Assembly (NCBI GenBank): GCA_000687675.1
Contig: JHWS01000002.1
Coordinates: 62,001 to 126,000, forward strand
Reading direction: 5' to 3'
DNA: 64,000 bases
From: Lachnospiraceae bacterium NC2008
GTDB lineage: Bacteria > Bacillota > Clostridia > Lachnospirales > Lachnospiraceae
The position numbers were made by a program, and so were the translations under genes. Positions 16,577 through 27,643 of this stretch are shown here, piece by piece. The first letter of the stretch is position 1. Each line of letters opens with the position of its first letter. A model generated the notes under the pieces. The model searched no databases. It was not told the DNA's origin and saw nothing but the letters and a program-made list of their open reading frames with translations.

Positions 16577-17536
16577 ATGGACGTTCTTTATATTGTAGTT
16601 CCATGTTACAACGAGGAAGAGGTTCTTCCTCTTACAATTCCAGAATTTAAGAAAACTATTGTTGATCTTGTAACTAAGGGGAAGATATCTCCTCTTAGCA
16701 GGATTTTATTTGTAAACGATGGTTCTAAAGATAAGACATGGGAGATTCTTGAAAAAGAGCACCAGGAAGATGAGAAAGTTTTAGCTCTCAAACTTGCTAG
16801 AAATGCTGGCCATCAGAATGCCCTTCTTGCAGGTCTTAGCGTGGCTAAAGAGAAGGCTGATATCATGGTAACTATTGACGCCGATCTTCAGGATGACATT
16901 ACTAAAGTAGAGGATATGGTTGATGAATATCATAATGGCTGCCAGATAGTTTACGGTGTTCGTGACAATAGAAAGAGCGATTCATTCTTTAAGAGATTTA
17001 CAGCACAGGGCTTCTATAAGTTTATGAACAGAATGGGAGTAGAGACTATCTATAACCATGCTGATTACAGACTTATGAGCAAGATTGCTGTAGAAGAACT
17101 TTCAAAATATACAGAAGTCAATGTTTTCCTTCGAGGTATGGTACCTCTTCTTGGATACAAGACTTCCTGTGTTTACTACAGCAGAAGTAAGAGAGAAGCA
17201 GGAGAATCTAAGTATCCACTTAAGAAGATGCTTTCATTTGCATTTGATGGTATTACATCATTTAGTATCAAGCCAATTAATATGATTGTTGGTCTTGGTG
17301 TATTTGTGCTTTTCGTATGTATACTTGCTGCAGTATACGCATTTATTTCTTACTTTACAGGAAATACAGACAGTGGCTGGACTTCACTTATTCTTTCAAT
17401 ATGGTTTATTGGAGGAATCCAGCTTTTATCAATAGGTGTTATTGGTCAGTATATTGGAAAGATATACAAGGAAGTTAAGAGAAGACCAAAGTACAATATT
17501 GAAACTGTCCTTGATGATAATAATAAAAATAACTAA
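16577..17536 (+). CDS. GT2 glycosyltransferase, polyprenyl-phosphate sugar synthase type (GtrB/ArnC-like)
   Basis: Probably transfers a sugar from a nucleotide donor to undecaprenyl phosphate on the inner face of the membrane. The GT-A domain (about 1-225) shows VVPCYNEE, FVNDGSKDKTW, the acidic motif TIDADLQDD, HADYRLMS, and RxxREAGESKYP. Two C-terminal membrane helices follow (about 235-265 and 272-300), the normal GtrB layout. I chose the ATG at 16577; an in-frame TTG at 16571 directly abuts the yebC stop. The next gene encodes a large polytopic protein that could be the GT-C partner using the lipid-linked sugar outside. Confidence 0.9.
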   Translation: MDVLYIVVPCYNEEEVLPLTIPEFKKTIVDLVTKGKISPLSRILFVNDGSKDKTWEILEKEHQEDEKVLALKLARNAGHQNALLAGLSVAKEKADIMVTIDADLQDDITKVEDMVDEYHNGCQIVYGVRDNRKSDSFFKRFTAQGFYKFMNRMGVETIYNHADYRLMSKIAVEELSKYTEVNVFLRGMVPLLGYKTSCVYYSRSKREAGESKYPLKKMLSFAFDGITSFSIKPINMIVGLGVFVLFVCILAAVYAFISYFTGNTDSGWTSLILSIWFIGGIQLLSIGVIGQYIGKIYKEVKRRPKYNIETVLDDNNKNN

Positions 17537-17548
17537 CGGGGTTATTAT

Positions 17549-20113
17549 ATGGTTCAGGCTAAAAGTAAATTTACATATTTTACATGGGTATTATATTTAG
17601 TGCTTCTTCTTGGCACTATTATGGTTACTAGCTACGGTCTTACTGAGAAGATGGGCAATACTGGTGATATTATGTTCATCGGTATGGGGCTTCTTGGTAT
17701 TATTTTCTTTGTACTTGCTATTAACCTTATAGCATTTGTTATTAAGAAGTTATTCCCTATGAATGGCAACTTTAGCCTGAGTAATAACTATACTGAGGTT
17801 ATATTAGTTGTATTTATTACAGTTCTTTCTTTCATGATTCGCTTTATATACCTGGCAAATCAGAAGGGAACTATTTCAGGTTCTACTAACCTTTACAACA
17901 CCGCAGTTCTTATGAACTTTAACTGTATCGACTTTGCATCTAATGGTGAAAGAATCTATACAAGAGTTATATCTTTCTTATTCTCAACATTTGGTAAGAA
18001 AGAAGTTATAGCTATGTACTTCCAGGTAGCTCTTCAGGTTATTATGGTACTTTCGCTTTATATAACTTTAAGAAGTCTTATAGGTATGTTCTCAGGTGCT
18101 GTTGCTACCTGTATATTTACCTTTATCCCTTATATTTATTCTAATATTTCACATATTGATTCTGAGGGATTCGTAGCTATGTTCAATGCTGTAGCTATAT
18201 TATTTATCACTCTTGGAGTTAAGTATGCTAATAAGCCAGAACATAATCCTGCACAGTTTATAGGTTTCCTTGTAGCAGGAGGTCTTCTTGGTGGTTTTAG
18301 CGGCTTCCTTGATATATCAGGTCTTTGCCTTATAGTTCTTGGTATAAGCCTTATTATCTGGGGACAGAGAAATGATGAAGCTGTTACTGGATTTAATCCT
18401 GTAATTCTTATACTTACATTCCTGGTTACTTACATAGCAGGATTTGTACTTTCGTATATGTTCCTTGGTGGTTCATCAATAGATTCATTTGTTAATGTAA
18501 TCATTAATGATTTCAATGGTTACATAGGCGGTATAAAGATGAATCTTTATATTAACAGCCCTGCTTATGCTACATATTCAGCAATTATTATTGTTGGTTT
18601 TGCTGTTATTTGGGCTGAAAGAATCTTTAACTGCCAGAGAGATCTTGGTTCACCATTTGTACTTTATGGTTTCTTACTTGCACTACTTTCATTCCTTAGT
18701 ATTAGTTCAACTAATCTTGGATTCTTTACAACATATGTATGGTGCATATTTGCAAGTATAGGTATTGCAAGTTTATCTGATAAGTCACTTGATGACGATT
18801 ACGAATATATAAGAGAACGTGAGAAGGCTAGAAGCCACGCCCTTGCTGATAAGAGAGCCTATAAGAACAATATCAGAAGTAAGGTTAAGGCAGCTAAGAT
18901 TGATGCTTCAGCTGCATCTACTGATATTAGTTTAAATTCTAAAAAAGACGAAGTACCTACACTTGATTTCCTTACAGAGAACAAGGATGAGTACGCAAGA
19001 AAGATAGAAGAAGAAAGAAGACTAGCTAAAGAGGCTGAAGAAGCTAAGAAGGCTAGTAGCAATAGTAAGTCTAAGATCAAGGATAATGGAACTTCTAAGC
19101 CATCTAAGGCTTCAGAACTAGCTAAGAATGTAGAGGCTCCTAAGCCTGTGGCTGCTCCAAAGCCTGCTGAGACTCCAAAGCCAGTTGAAGCTCCAAAGCC
19201 AGTGGAAACTCCAAAGCCAGTGGAAACTCCAAAGCCAATAGAGACTCCAAAGCCAGTGGAGACACCAAGACCAGCTACACCTAATCCTAGACCTAGAGTT
19301 AGCGCACCCGTACCAGCACCTATTCCAGCTGCACCAGCCCCTGCGCCAGTTCCATCACCAGTGCCAGCACCTATTCCAGCAGCACCTACTCCAGCACCTG
19401 CACCTGTTGCTGCACCTAAGCCAGAAGCACCTATTCCAGCTGCACCAGCGCCAGCGCCAGCACCTATACCAGCAGCGCCTACTCCAGCACCTGTATCAGC
19501 GCCTGCACCTGTTGCTGCACCTAAGCCAGAAGCACCAGCTCCAGCGCCTGCACCAGCTGCGCCAACACCAGCTCCTATGCCTAAGACTGAAGAAGTTGTT
19601 GCTCCTACACCGGTTGTACCAACACCAGCACCTGCTGCTGAGAAGAGCCAGGAAGTTCAGGCTAAGATTAATTCTAAGCCTACAGTTGATAACTCAAAGA
19701 CTAAGCCTGTTACTGATAATACTCAGACTGAGAATACAGAAAATCCTGATGTTCCAGCTGTTACACCAGCTTCAGCACCTGAAAACAAGGCTGAATCTCC
19801 ATATATTCCTGTTATGAAGTTTGGTAGAAGAAAGGATTATAAGACTGCCGTAGTTAAGACTGGTAATGAGAATCCTATTATCAACCATGATGGTGAAAAG
19901 GTTAAGCCTAATACAGTTGATTTAAGTGGCACAAGAATAGTAGAAGCAAGTTCGCTTACTGGACTCAAGAAGAACGAGCCTATTCACAACCCACTTCCTA
20001 CACCAAAGAAACATGTTCCAAAGGACATGGATTATGATGTAATTATTGCTGATAATGATATGCACTTTGATTTAGTTGATCTTAAAGATAATGACTACTT
20101 CGATATTAACTAG
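17549..20113 (+). CDS. Polytopic membrane protein with proline/alanine-rich tail (candidate GT-C glycosyltransferase)
   Basis: An 854-residue protein. The first 410 residues carry about ten hydrophobic segments with short loops and resemble GT-C or PMT-type glycosyltransferases in layout, although I see no decisive catalytic motif. Residues about 420-520 are charged and cytoplasmic. Residues about 525-700 are proline repeats, first PKPVETPKPVE and then APAPAPIPAAP blocks. The tail after 730 is acidic and ends NDYFDIN. The repeats are visible as tandem DNA from about 19130 to 19580. The position 12 bp after a GtrB-like gene supports a joint role in cell-surface glycosylation; this is inference. 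A cytoplasmic Pro-rich tail on such an enzyme is unusual. Confidence 0.7.
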   Translation: MVQAKSKFTYFTWVLYLVLLLGTIMVTSYGLTEKMGNTGDIMFIGMGLLGIIFFVLAINLIAFVIKKLFPMNGNFSLSNNYTEVILVVFITVLSFMIRFIYLANQKGTISGSTNLYNTAVLMNFNCIDFASNGERIYTRVISFLFSTFGKKEVIAMYFQVALQVIMVLSLYITLRSLIGMFSGAVATCIFTFIPYIYSNISHIDSEGFVAMFNAVAILFITLGVKYANKPEHNPAQFIGFLVAGGLLGGFSGFLDISGLCLIVLGISLIIWGQRNDEAVTGFNPVILILTFLVTYIAGFVLSYMFLGGSSIDSFVNVIINDFNGYIGGIKMNLYINSPAYATYSAIIIVGFAVIWAERIFNCQRDLGSPFVLYGFLLALLSFLSISSTNLGFFTTYVWCIFASIGIASLSDKSLDDDYEYIREREKARSHALADKRAYKNNIRSKVKAAKIDASAASTDISLNSKKDEVPTLDFLTENKDEYARKIEEERRLAKEAEEAKKASSNSKSKIKDNGTSKPSKASELAKNVEAPKPVAAPKPAETPKPVEAPKPVETPKPVETPKPIETPKPVETPRPATPNPRPRVSAPVPAPIPAAPAPAPVPSPVPAPIPAAPTPAPAPVAAPKPEAPIPAAPAPAPAPIPAAPTPAPVSAPAPVAAPKPEAPAPAPAPAAPTPAPMPKTEEVVAPTPVVPTPAPAAEKSQEVQAKINSKPTVDNSKTKPVTDNTQTENTENPDVPAVTPASAPENKAESPYIPVMKFGRRKDYKTAVVKTGNENPIINHDGEKVKPNTVDLSGTRIVEASSLTGLKKNEPIHNPLPTPKKHVPKDMDYDVIIADNDMHFDLVDLKDNDYFDIN

Positions 20114-20147
20114 TGCATAGATACATATATGAACGGAGATCCTTAAA

Positions 20148-23099
20148 TTGGCTTCATCCACTAAAAGAACCGGACGTAAACCTTCCGGTTCAGGGACAAG
20201 TAAAAAAAGAACAAATAGTAATACTAGAAAGCCTTCATCATCTAAAGGAAGGTCTTCTTCTAATAAAAACAACAAACCAGCAAGAAAAGATGTAGATACA
20301 GGTATTAAGCAGGAGGCAGTTGTATTCCTCCTTGCTTTAGCTGTAATTTTTATTTTTCTATGTATGATTGGTGTTGTGAAAGGCTCTTTTGGTCCTATGA
20401 TCAAGTATCTTATACTTGGTCTATTTGGCGTTCTTGGCTATCTTGTGCCACTTTTACTGGGACTTTGTATAGTCTTTAAGATGATGAATAAGGCCAACAC
20501 AGTAGCTACACTTAAGCTTATTTGCTTTATAGTTCTTATCTTTATGGTAGGAGTTATACTTTCACATATTACAGGTATACCTGTTAAGGATATTGCTAAA
20601 GAGAAGAACATTATTGGTGAACTTTATAACCTCCAGACAGGCGGCGGTGTAATATTTGGTCTTGTAGCTCTCTTATTATTTAAGATGCTTGGTAATGGTG
20701 GTTCTATCTTCTTTGCAATAGCCATACTTATTGTTTGTATTATTGTTCTTACTGAGAAGTCATTATTTGCTCTTGTTTCTTCTTTAACAGAAAGAGATGA
20801 AGATGATGAGGAATACTATGACGAAGAGGAAGAACCAGTAAGAAATGAGAAGCCAGTAAAGAAGAAGGAAGTTCTTAAATCTGATGCAGCATTTAATAAC
20901 TACTTTGATGAAAGCAGCAAGGATAAGAAGCCTAAGATTAGGGAGATTCTTCCAGAAAAGAAGAAGGATGAACTTTCTGATACAGCTAAGATTCCTGAAC
21001 TTTCAGAGATTAATTCTGCTTTAGAGAAAGAACAGGCTAAGAGAAAAGAACCTTCTTTAGATGATTTTAATTTCAATCCTAGAATTAAGAAGGATGATAT
21101 ACACGAAATTACACTTAGAAACTTTGCTGACGAGGCACCTATTAGTGCTGGTATGGCAAATCTTGGTCATATAGATAATAAGACATTAGAGAAGGCAGGC
21201 CTTGCTTCAGATAATGATATTTTATCTGCCAGCATAGCTCACGCAGCTGAAGAAGATACTTCTAAGGCTGTAGCATTCAGCACTAAAGAAGCTTCAAGTT
21301 TAGATAAGTCAGCAGAGGATAAGACCGAAGAAGATGAGAAGGTTCTTGTAAAAGAAGATGAATTTGATATTAAGCCTATTTCTTATGAGGATAAAGCTGA
21401 GTTTGAAGAGAATAGCGCAGCAGAAACTCCTATACCTACTCCTGCGCCAACTCCAGCTCCAACGCCTATAGAAACTCCAGGTGAGGAACATGATTTATTT
21501 GTAGATCAGAACCGTCTTAAGAACATGGTTAATCCTACAACAGAGAGAACTCATGCTGCTAATAATGACAAAATTGAAATATATGATAAGCCGGTAAAAC
21601 CTGCACCTAAACCTAAGAAACCATATAAGAAGCCTTCTATTGAACTTCTTAAAAAGGGAGATTCAAAGACTAAGGGAGATTCAGATGAGGATCTCAAGAA
21701 AACAGGTATCTTACTTGAAGATACACTTAAGGTATTTGGTGTAGATGCAAGAGTTTCTGATATTTGTCAGGGACCATCAGTTACAAGATTCGAAATCGAG
21801 CTTGCTGTTGGTGTTAAGGTTAATAAGATTACAAGTCTTGCAGAAGATCTTAAACTTCGCCTTGCTGCTCAGGATATTCGTATGGAAGCACCTATTCCAG
21901 GTAAGTCTGCTGTAGGTATTGAGATTCCTAATAAAGTGGCAAGCGGGGTAGCATTTAGAGACTTAATCGAAAGTAAGAAGTATAAAGAATCTACTTCTAA
22001 TCTGACATTTGCAGTTGGTAAGGACATATCGGGAGATACTATAGTTGCTGATATTGCCAAGATGCCACATATGCTTATAGCAGGTGCTACTGGTTCAGGT
22101 AAGTCAGTATGTATCAATACTCTTATTATGAGTATTCTTTATAAGTCTAGTCCTGATGATGTTAAGCTTATTATGATTGACCCTAAGGTTGTTGAGCTTA
22201 GCGTATATAATGGCATACCTCATCTTATGCTTCCGGTTGTAACTGACCCAAGAAAGGCCAGTGCAGCACTTGCGTGGGCAGTTAACGAGATGACAAAACG
22301 ATATAAGGCATTTGCAGATTTCGGTGTTAGAGACCTTAAGGGCTTTAATGAGAAGGCGAGAGAGGCTAACAATCCTGAATATCCATATATGCCTCAGATT
22401 ATCGTTATCGTTGACGAGCTTGCTGACCTTATGATGGTTGCCAAGAATGATGTTGAAGAATCAATCTGTAGACTGGCTCAGCTGGCCCGTGCTGCAGGTA
22501 TCCATCTTATAATTGCAACTCAGCGTCCATCAGTTGACGTTATTACAGGTCTTATTAAGGCTAATATGCCATCAAGAGTAGCATTTAAGGTATCAAGTGG
22601 TGTGGACTCAAGAACCATACTTGATAGCGTAGGTGCAGAGAAGCTTCTTGGTAAGGGCGATATGCTTTTCTACCCACAGGGTATGAGCAAGCCACTTAGA
22701 GTTCAGGGAGCATTTGTATCAGATGGAGAAGTTGCTGGAGTAGTTGATTATCTAAAGCAGAATTATGCTTCGGATGATTATGATAAATCTATTGAGAATG
22801 AGATTAACTCCCTTGCAGGTGGTAATGGCGGTGACCAAGGCGGTCAAGGCACATCTAGCGGTGATGGAGATGAGTTTGACGAACTTTTTGAGAAGGCTTG
22901 TTATCTGGTTCTTGATAAGGAAAAGGCTTCAAGTGGTATGCTTCAAAGAGTTTATAAGATAGGCTTTAACAGAGCAGCCAGAATCATCGACCAGATGGAA
23001 AGTGCAGGTATCGTAGGTCCTGAAGAAGGAACAAAACCTCGAAAGGTACTTGTTACAGAAATAGAACTTGCTAGTATATTAAATCAATTAAATAAATAA
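20148..23099 (+). CDS. ftsK: DNA translocase FtsK/SpoIIIE
   Basis: Pumps chromosomal DNA across the division septum. The 983-residue protein has four membrane segments near the N-terminus (about residues 55-205), an acidic and Pro-rich linker (about 215-500), the alpha and beta motor domains with Walker [15 protein letters not shown] and Walker [14 protein letters not shown], and a C-terminal gamma winged helix (about 905-975, with [23 protein letters not shown]) that reads KOPS/SRS-type polar sequences. The start is TTG at 20148 preceded by CGGAGA. The N-terminus is strongly basic, Ser/Lys-rich. Sporulation or vegetative use cannot be told apart from sequence. Confidence 0.95.
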   Translation: MASSTKRTGRKPSGSGTSKKRTNSNTRKPSSSKGRSSSNKNNKPARKDVDTGIKQEAVVFLLALAVIFIFLCMIGVVKGSFGPMIKYLILGLFGVLGYLVPLLLGLCIVFKMMNKANTVATLKLICFIVLIFMVGVILSHITGIPVKDIAKEKNIIGELYNLQTGGGVIFGLVALLLFKMLGNGGSIFFAIAILIVCIIVLTEKSLFALVSSLTERDEDDEEYYDEEEEPVRNEKPVKKKEVLKSDAAFNNYFDESSKDKKPKIREILPEKKKDELSDTAKIPELSEINSALEKEQAKRKEPSLDDFNFNPRIKKDDIHEITLRNFADEAPISAGMANLGHIDNKTLEKAGLASDNDILSASIAHAAEEDTSKAVAFSTKEASSLDKSAEDKTEEDEKVLVKEDEFDIKPISYEDKAEFEENSAAETPIPTPAPTPAPTPIETPGEEHDLFVDQNRLKNMVNPTTERTHAANNDKIEIYDKPVKPAPKPKKPYKKPSIELLKKGDSKTKGDSDEDLKKTGILLEDTLKVFGVDARVSDICQGPSVTRFEIELAVGVKVNKITSLAEDLKLRLAAQDIRMEAPIPGKSAVGIEIPNKVASGVAFRDLIESKKYKESTSNLTFAVGKDISGDTIVADIAKMPHMLIAGATGSGKSVCINTLIMSILYKSSPDDVKLIMIDPKVVELSVYNGIPHLMLPVVTDPRKASAALAWAVNEMTKRYKAFADFGVRDLKGFNEKAREANNPEYPYMPQIIVIVDELADLMMVAKNDVEESICRLAQLARAAGIHLIIATQRPSVDVITGLIKANMPSRVAFKVSSGVDSRTILDSVGAEKLLGKGDMLFYPQGMSKPLRVQGAFVSDGEVAGVVDYLKQNYASDDYDKSIENEINSLAGGNGGDQGGQGTSSGDGDEFDELFEKACYLVLDKEKASSGMLQRVYKIGFNRAARIIDQMESAGIVGPEEGTKPRKVLVTEIELASILNQLNK

Positions 23100-23111
23100 G
23101 TGGAGGACGTT

Positions 23112-24782
23112 ATGAAATCAGATCTTGAAATTGCACAGAGTGCAGAAATGTTACCTATCTCTAAGATAGCTGAAAGTATTAATCTTTCAGAGGAAGATTA
23201 TGAATGCTATGGAAGATATAAGGCTAAGATTTCCGATTCTTACATTCGAAAGATTGAAGGGAATAAAGATGGCAAGCTTATCTTAGTTACAGCTATTAAT
23301 CCAACTCCAGCTGGAGAAGGAAAGACTACAACATCTGTTGGTCTTGCTGATGCTTTCCATAAGCTTGATAAGAAAGTTATGCTTGCACTTCGTGAGCCTT
23401 CACTTGGACCTTGCTTTGGTATGAAGGGCGGCGCTGCAGGTGGCGGCTATGCTCAGGTTGTTCCTATGGAAGAAATCAACCTTCATTTTACAGGTGACTT
23501 CCACGCAATAACTTCAGCTAACAACCTTTTAGCAGCTCTTATTGATAATCATATCCAGCAGGGCAATGAACTTCAGATTGATACAAGACAGATTCTCTGG
23601 AAGAGATGTCTTGATATGAATGACAGATCACTTCGTAATGTTGTTGTTGGTCTTGGTGCAAAGACAGATGGTTTCGTTAGAGAAGACCACTTTGTTATAA
23701 CTGTTGCATCAGAAATCATGGCTATATTCTGTCTTGCTAATAATATGGCAGACTTAAAGGAAAAGCTTGGTAATATTATCGTTGCTTATAACTTATCAGG
23801 TCAGCCTGTAACTGCAAAGGAAATCGGTGCAGTTGGTCCTATGGCAGCACTTCTTAAGGATGCAATTAAGCCTAACCTTGTACAGACACTTGAGCATACA
23901 CCTTGTCTTATTCACGGTGGTCCATTTGCAAATATTGCTCATGGATGTAACTCAATTATTGCTACTAAGACAGCTCTTAAGATGGCTGATTATACTATTA
24001 CAGAAGCTGGATTTGGCGCAGATCTTGGTGCTGAGAAGTTCCTTGATATTAAGTGTAGAAAAGCAGGACTTAAGCCTGATGTAGCTGTTCTTGTTGCAAC
24101 AATCAGAGCTCTTAAGTATAACGGCGGTATTCCTAAGGATCAGCTTAGTACTCCAAATATTGATGCTCTTAAAAAGGGTAGCGTTAACCTTCTTAAACAT
24201 ATTGAAAACCTTAAGAAGTATAACCTTCCTGTTATTGTTGCCATCAATGCATTTGTCTCAGATTCTAAGGAAGAAATCGAATTCCTTGAGAATATCTGTA
24301 AGGAAAATGATGTTAAGTTTACTCTTTCAGATGTATGGGCAAAGGGCGGCGAAGGCGCTGTAGAGCTTGCTAATATGATTATGGAAACAGTTGATGGCAA
24401 GGAAAGTAGCTTTAAGCCACTTTATGAAGATGAGCTTTCACTTGAAGATAAGATTAGCAAGGTTGCTAAAGAGATATATGGCGCTGATGGAGTTTCATAT
24501 TCATCAACAGCTGTTAAGAATCTTAAGAAGATTAATGAACTTGGATTTGGTAATTTACCAATCTGCGTTGCTAAAACTCAGTACTCACTTTCTGATGATC
24601 CAACACTTCTTGGAAGACCTTCAGGATTTGAGATTACAGTTAGAGACGTATACGTATCAGCAGGTGCTGGTTTCGTAGTAGTACTTACAGGCGATATTAT
24701 GACTATGCCTGGTCTTCCTAAGTCTCCACAGGCTTACAAGATTGACGTAGACGATAACGGAGTAATTAAGGGATTATTCTAG
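23112..24782 (+). CDS. fhs: Formate--tetrahydrofolate ligase
   Basis: Makes 10-formyl-THF from formate, THF and ATP, the entry of formate into one-carbon metabolism and the first methyl-branch step of acetogens. The 556-residue protein is of normal length and shows the P-loop [43 protein letters not shown] and [14 protein letters not shown] chose ATG 23112, 5-6 nt after TGGAGG; an in-frame GTG at 23100 overlaps that site. It is followed 41 bp later by folD, which completes the interconversion of formyl-, methenyl- and methylene-THF. Confidence 0.97.
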   Translation: MKSDLEIAQSAEMLPISKIAESINLSEEDYECYGRYKAKISDSYIRKIEGNKDGKLILVTAINPTPAGEGKTTTSVGLADAFHKLDKKVMLALREPSLGPCFGMKGGAAGGGYAQVVPMEEINLHFTGDFHAITSANNLLAALIDNHIQQGNELQIDTRQILWKRCLDMNDRSLRNVVVGLGAKTDGFVREDHFVITVASEIMAIFCLANNMADLKEKLGNIIVAYNLSGQPVTAKEIGAVGPMAALLKDAIKPNLVQTLEHTPCLIHGGPFANIAHGCNSIIATKTALKMADYTITEAGFGADLGAEKFLDIKCRKAGLKPDVAVLVATIRALKYNGGIPKDQLSTPNIDALKKGSVNLLKHIENLKKYNLPVIVAINAFVSDSKEEIEFLENICKENDVKFTLSDVWAKGGEGAVELANMIMETVDGKESSFKPLYEDELSLEDKISKVAKEIYGADGVSYSSTAVKNLKKINELGFGNLPICVAKTQYSLSDDPTLLGRPSGFEITVRDVYVSAGAGFVVVLTGDIMTMPGLPKSPQAYKIDVDDNGVIKGLF

Positions 24783-24823
24783 TTCCTTAATTTTAGGCAT
24801 ACAACTGGAAAGGAAGGACACAT

Positions 24824-25660
24824 ATGGCAAATATAATTGATGGAAAGTTAATTAGTACACAGATTAAGGATGAGCTTAAGGAAAAGGTTGCTAACCTTAA
24901 GAAAGAGGGCAAGCAGATTACACTTGCTGTTATTCAGGTTGGTAATGATCCTGCATCAACAGTATATGTTGGTAATAAGAAGAAGGCTTGTGAATATATT
25001 GGAATCAATTCTCTTGCCTATGAACTTCCGGAAGATATAACAGAAGAAAGCTTACTTAAAACTATCGAAGAGCTTAATAATGATGACAAGGTTAATGGTA
25101 TCTTAGTTCAGCTTCCTCTTCCAAAGCATATTGATGAGGACAAAGTTATTAAGACTATCGCTCCTGAGAAGGACGTTGATGGTTTCCATCCATCATCAGT
25201 TGGAGCACTTCTTATAGGTCAGGAAGGTTTCCTTCCTTGTACACCAGCTGGTATTATCCAGCTTATTAAGCGTTCTGGTATAAGCATAGAAGGTAAGGAA
25301 TGTGTTGTAATTGGTAGAAGTAATATCGTAGGTAAGCCTATGGGGGTACTTCTTTTAAGAGAAAACGGAACAGTTACTATTACACACTCTAAGACAAAGA
25401 ATCTTAAGAAAGTATGTAAGAGAGCTGATATATTAGTAGTTGCTATAGGTAAGCCAAAGATGATAGATGCGTCATATGTTAAAGACGGAGCTGTTGTTAT
25501 TGATGTTGGTATTCATAGAAATGCTGATAACAAGCTTTGCGGCGACGTTGACTTTGACAGCGTTGAGAAAGTGGCTTCTTATATCACACCAGTTCCAGGC
25601 GGAGTTGGTCCTATGACAATTGCTATGTTAATGCAAAACTGCGTAAACAGTGTGAGGTAA
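24824..25660 (+). CDS. folD: Bifunctional methylenetetrahydrofolate dehydrogenase / methenyltetrahydrofolate cyclohydrolase
   Basis: Interconverts 5,10-methylene-, methenyl- and 10-formyl-THF with NAD(P). The 278-residue protein shows STVYVGNKKKACEYIGI with the catalytic Tyr and Lys, VQLPLPKHI, PEKDVDGFHP, the dinucleotide loop GRSNIVGKPMGVLLL and the C-terminal TPVPGGVGPMT. AAGGAAGGA precedes the ATG. It forms a folate pair with fhs. The next gene follows 9 bp later. Confidence 0.97.
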   Translation: MANIIDGKLISTQIKDELKEKVANLKKEGKQITLAVIQVGNDPASTVYVGNKKKACEYIGINSLAYELPEDITEESLLKTIEELNNDDKVNGILVQLPLPKHIDEDKVIKTIAPEKDVDGFHPSSVGALLIGQEGFLPCTPAGIIQLIKRSGISIEGKECVVIGRSNIVGKPMGVLLLRENGTVTITHSKTKNLKKVCKRADILVVAIGKPKMIDASYVKDGAVVIDVGIHRNADNKLCGDVDFDSVEKVASYITPVPGGVGPMTIAMLMQNCVNSVR

Positions 25661-25669
25661 TACTAGATT

Positions 25670-27631
25670 ATGATCTGTCCAAATTGTGGATTTGAAATGA
25701 AAGATGAAGATTTATACTGCGAGAACTGCGGCCAGGAGATACATATTGTACCTCTTTTTGAGCCTGAGATTGAGCAGTCTATAACAGATAATCTTTCAAA
25801 TATTGAGATTCAACCAGGTGAATATAATGGCTATGGCGATGAGTATTCTGATGCTGAGTTTGTAGAAGGTCAGTCAGATGAAGAATACTACGCTGAAGAT
25901 GGCCAGTATGCTGATGAATACGAAGGGGAAGAGTACCCTGAAGAAGGCGAATATTCTGAAGAATACGAAGACCAGGAATATGCTGAAGATGAGTATTTAG
26001 AAGAAGAGCCTGCTGAAGATGAATATTCAGAAGAAGAATACTCTGATGAGGAATATGATGATGAGTATTACGAAGATGAATATGACGAGGAATACTCTGA
26101 CAGAGATTATTCAGATGATGATTACGATGATGAAGATGACGACTTCGATGAAGAATTCTCAGCTGATCCATTTGATGACTTTGAATATGAATCAGAACTT
26201 ATCAGAAAGTTTGTAGAATTCATGCGTAATAGCCGTGCCAAGTGGCTTATTATTGCTGGAATAGCTGTTGTTTTTATAGCTATTGGTGTATTAGTATTCC
26301 TTGGCTTTAATAAGATTAGAAAGGCTAATTCTATCGATTACCAGTATCAGCAGGCTATGGAAGCTGCTATGGATGGAGATTATGACACTGCTATCAAGTA
26401 TCTTGATAAGGCAATTAGTCTTGATCCTGATGATTATTCTAAGAAGCTTTTACTTGCTGACTATTACTTTAAGAATAACAATCCAGATTCTGCAATTCTT
26501 ACTTTATGGGAAGTTATTAGAGGCGGCGGAGATACTGCTGCCAGCGCATATAAGAAGATGGTTGAATACTACGCATCCCTTCAGGATTATGCAATGATTA
26601 ATACTATCCTTAAGGAGTGCACTATTACCAGCGTACTTGATGAATATCAGGAGTATCTTGCTTTAGAGCCTACATTTAGTCAGGAAGAAGGAACTTATGA
26701 CGATATTGTCACTTTGGAGCTTTCTTCTAATACTAACGGTACTATCTACTATACAACTGATGGCTCTGAACCTAATGAAAGCAGCCAGGTATATACAGTT
26801 CCTATTGTTATGGAAGACCTTGGCCAGCATACAATCAATGCTTATTTTGTTAATTCATATGGAATAAAGTCTGATGTTATTAGAAAGTCTTATCTTATTG
26901 ATATTGTACAGCCTAATGCACCTAATGTACTTCTTGAAAGTGGAACATATGACTTCCCTATTCCTATTGAAGTAGATGTTCAGAGATACTGTGATGTTTA
27001 CTACACAACAGATGGAACACCACCTAACCTTAACAGTTTGATGTATGAGTCACCTATCTATATGCCTATTGGATCAAGTCACTTTATCTTTGTGGCATTT
27101 TCACAGGAAAGCAAGCAGGGTGATATTACAGAATGTGATTACAACCTTAACATTGATTCAGAAGTTGATTTTGAAGAGGTTTATACAAAGCTTCTTGCAT
27201 ATGACTTATTAACTGGTAAATCTGTTGATATGGATGGTCATATGGCTGCATCAACTACTAAGTATAACTATACAATTACCAATGCTATTACTTATAACAA
27301 AGACGGTTCATTATTCCTTTTAGACCACGGCCAAGAAGGTATCGATGTTGAAGAGGATGAAAAGTCTGACGTTGAAAAGGCAAAAGAAGTTGACCTTGAT
27401 GATATAGAGATTTACTTCATAGTTACAGAAGCTATGGTTGATGTATATGGCAATTCTATGAAGACTGGTACATATTATCTTGTTGATACTGAGGAAGGCA
27501 AGATATATATGACTGGCAAGGATGATGAGGGTATCCTTACTAAGGGAGAGGAAATTGATCCTAACCTTATGATTGCTCCAGCAGCACCTCAGCCAGATCC
27601 AGGGGCTCCTCAGCCAGACGGACCTTTCTAA
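25670..27631 (+). CDS. Zinc-ribbon, acidic, single-pass membrane protein with TPR and chitobiase C-terminal-like repeats
   Basis: A 653-residue mosaic that I do not recognise as a named protein. In order: a four-cysteine zinc ribbon (CPNC, CENC; residues 3-22), a very acidic Glu/Asp/Tyr-rich stretch (about 45-170), one membrane helix (about 190-210), a TPR-like helical region (about 225-320, with YDTAIKYLDKAISLDPDDY), and two beta-sandwich repeats with the signature YYTTDGS/TxP (about 355-400 and 430-475) typical of CHB_HEX_C_1 domains. A C-terminal domain ends in Pro-rich PQPDPGAPQPD. The topology implied is ribbon and acid stretch inside, TPR and sandwiches outside. It may be a sensor or scaffold at the envelope. 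Confidence 0.72.
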   Translation: MICPNCGFEMKDEDLYCENCGQEIHIVPLFEPEIEQSITDNLSNIEIQPGEYNGYGDEYSDAEFVEGQSDEEYYAEDGQYADEYEGEEYPEEGEYSEEYEDQEYAEDEYLEEEPAEDEYSEEEYSDEEYDDEYYEDEYDEEYSDRDYSDDDYDDEDDDFDEEFSADPFDDFEYESELIRKFVEFMRNSRAKWLIIAGIAVVFIAIGVLVFLGFNKIRKANSIDYQYQQAMEAAMDGDYDTAIKYLDKAISLDPDDYSKKLLLADYYFKNNNPDSAILTLWEVIRGGGDTAASAYKKMVEYYASLQDYAMINTILKECTITSVLDEYQEYLALEPTFSQEEGTYDDIVTLELSSNTNGTIYYTTDGSEPNESSQVYTVPIVMEDLGQHTINAYFVNSYGIKSDVIRKSYLIDIVQPNAPNVLLESGTYDFPIPIEVDVQRYCDVYYTTDGTPPNLNSLMYESPIYMPIGSSHFIFVAFSQESKQGDITECDYNLNIDSEVDFEEVYTKLLAYDLLTGKSVDMDGHMAASTTKYNYTITNAITYNKDGSLFLLDHGQEGIDVEEDEKSDVEKAKEVDLDDIEIYFIVTEAMVDVYGNSMKTGTYYLVDTEEGKIYMTGKDDEGILTKGEEIDPNLMIAPAAPQPDPGAPQPDGPF

Positions 27632-27643
27632 TTTAGAGACAGT

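Noticed and set aside
19130-19580. CRISPR-like regular repeats
   Set aside because: The repeats are coding Pro/Ala units in frame, without unique spacers.
25779-26171. Minus-strand His/Leu-rich frame of 130 codons
   Set aside because: Antisense of the acidic Glu/Asp/Tyr repeat; composition explains it.
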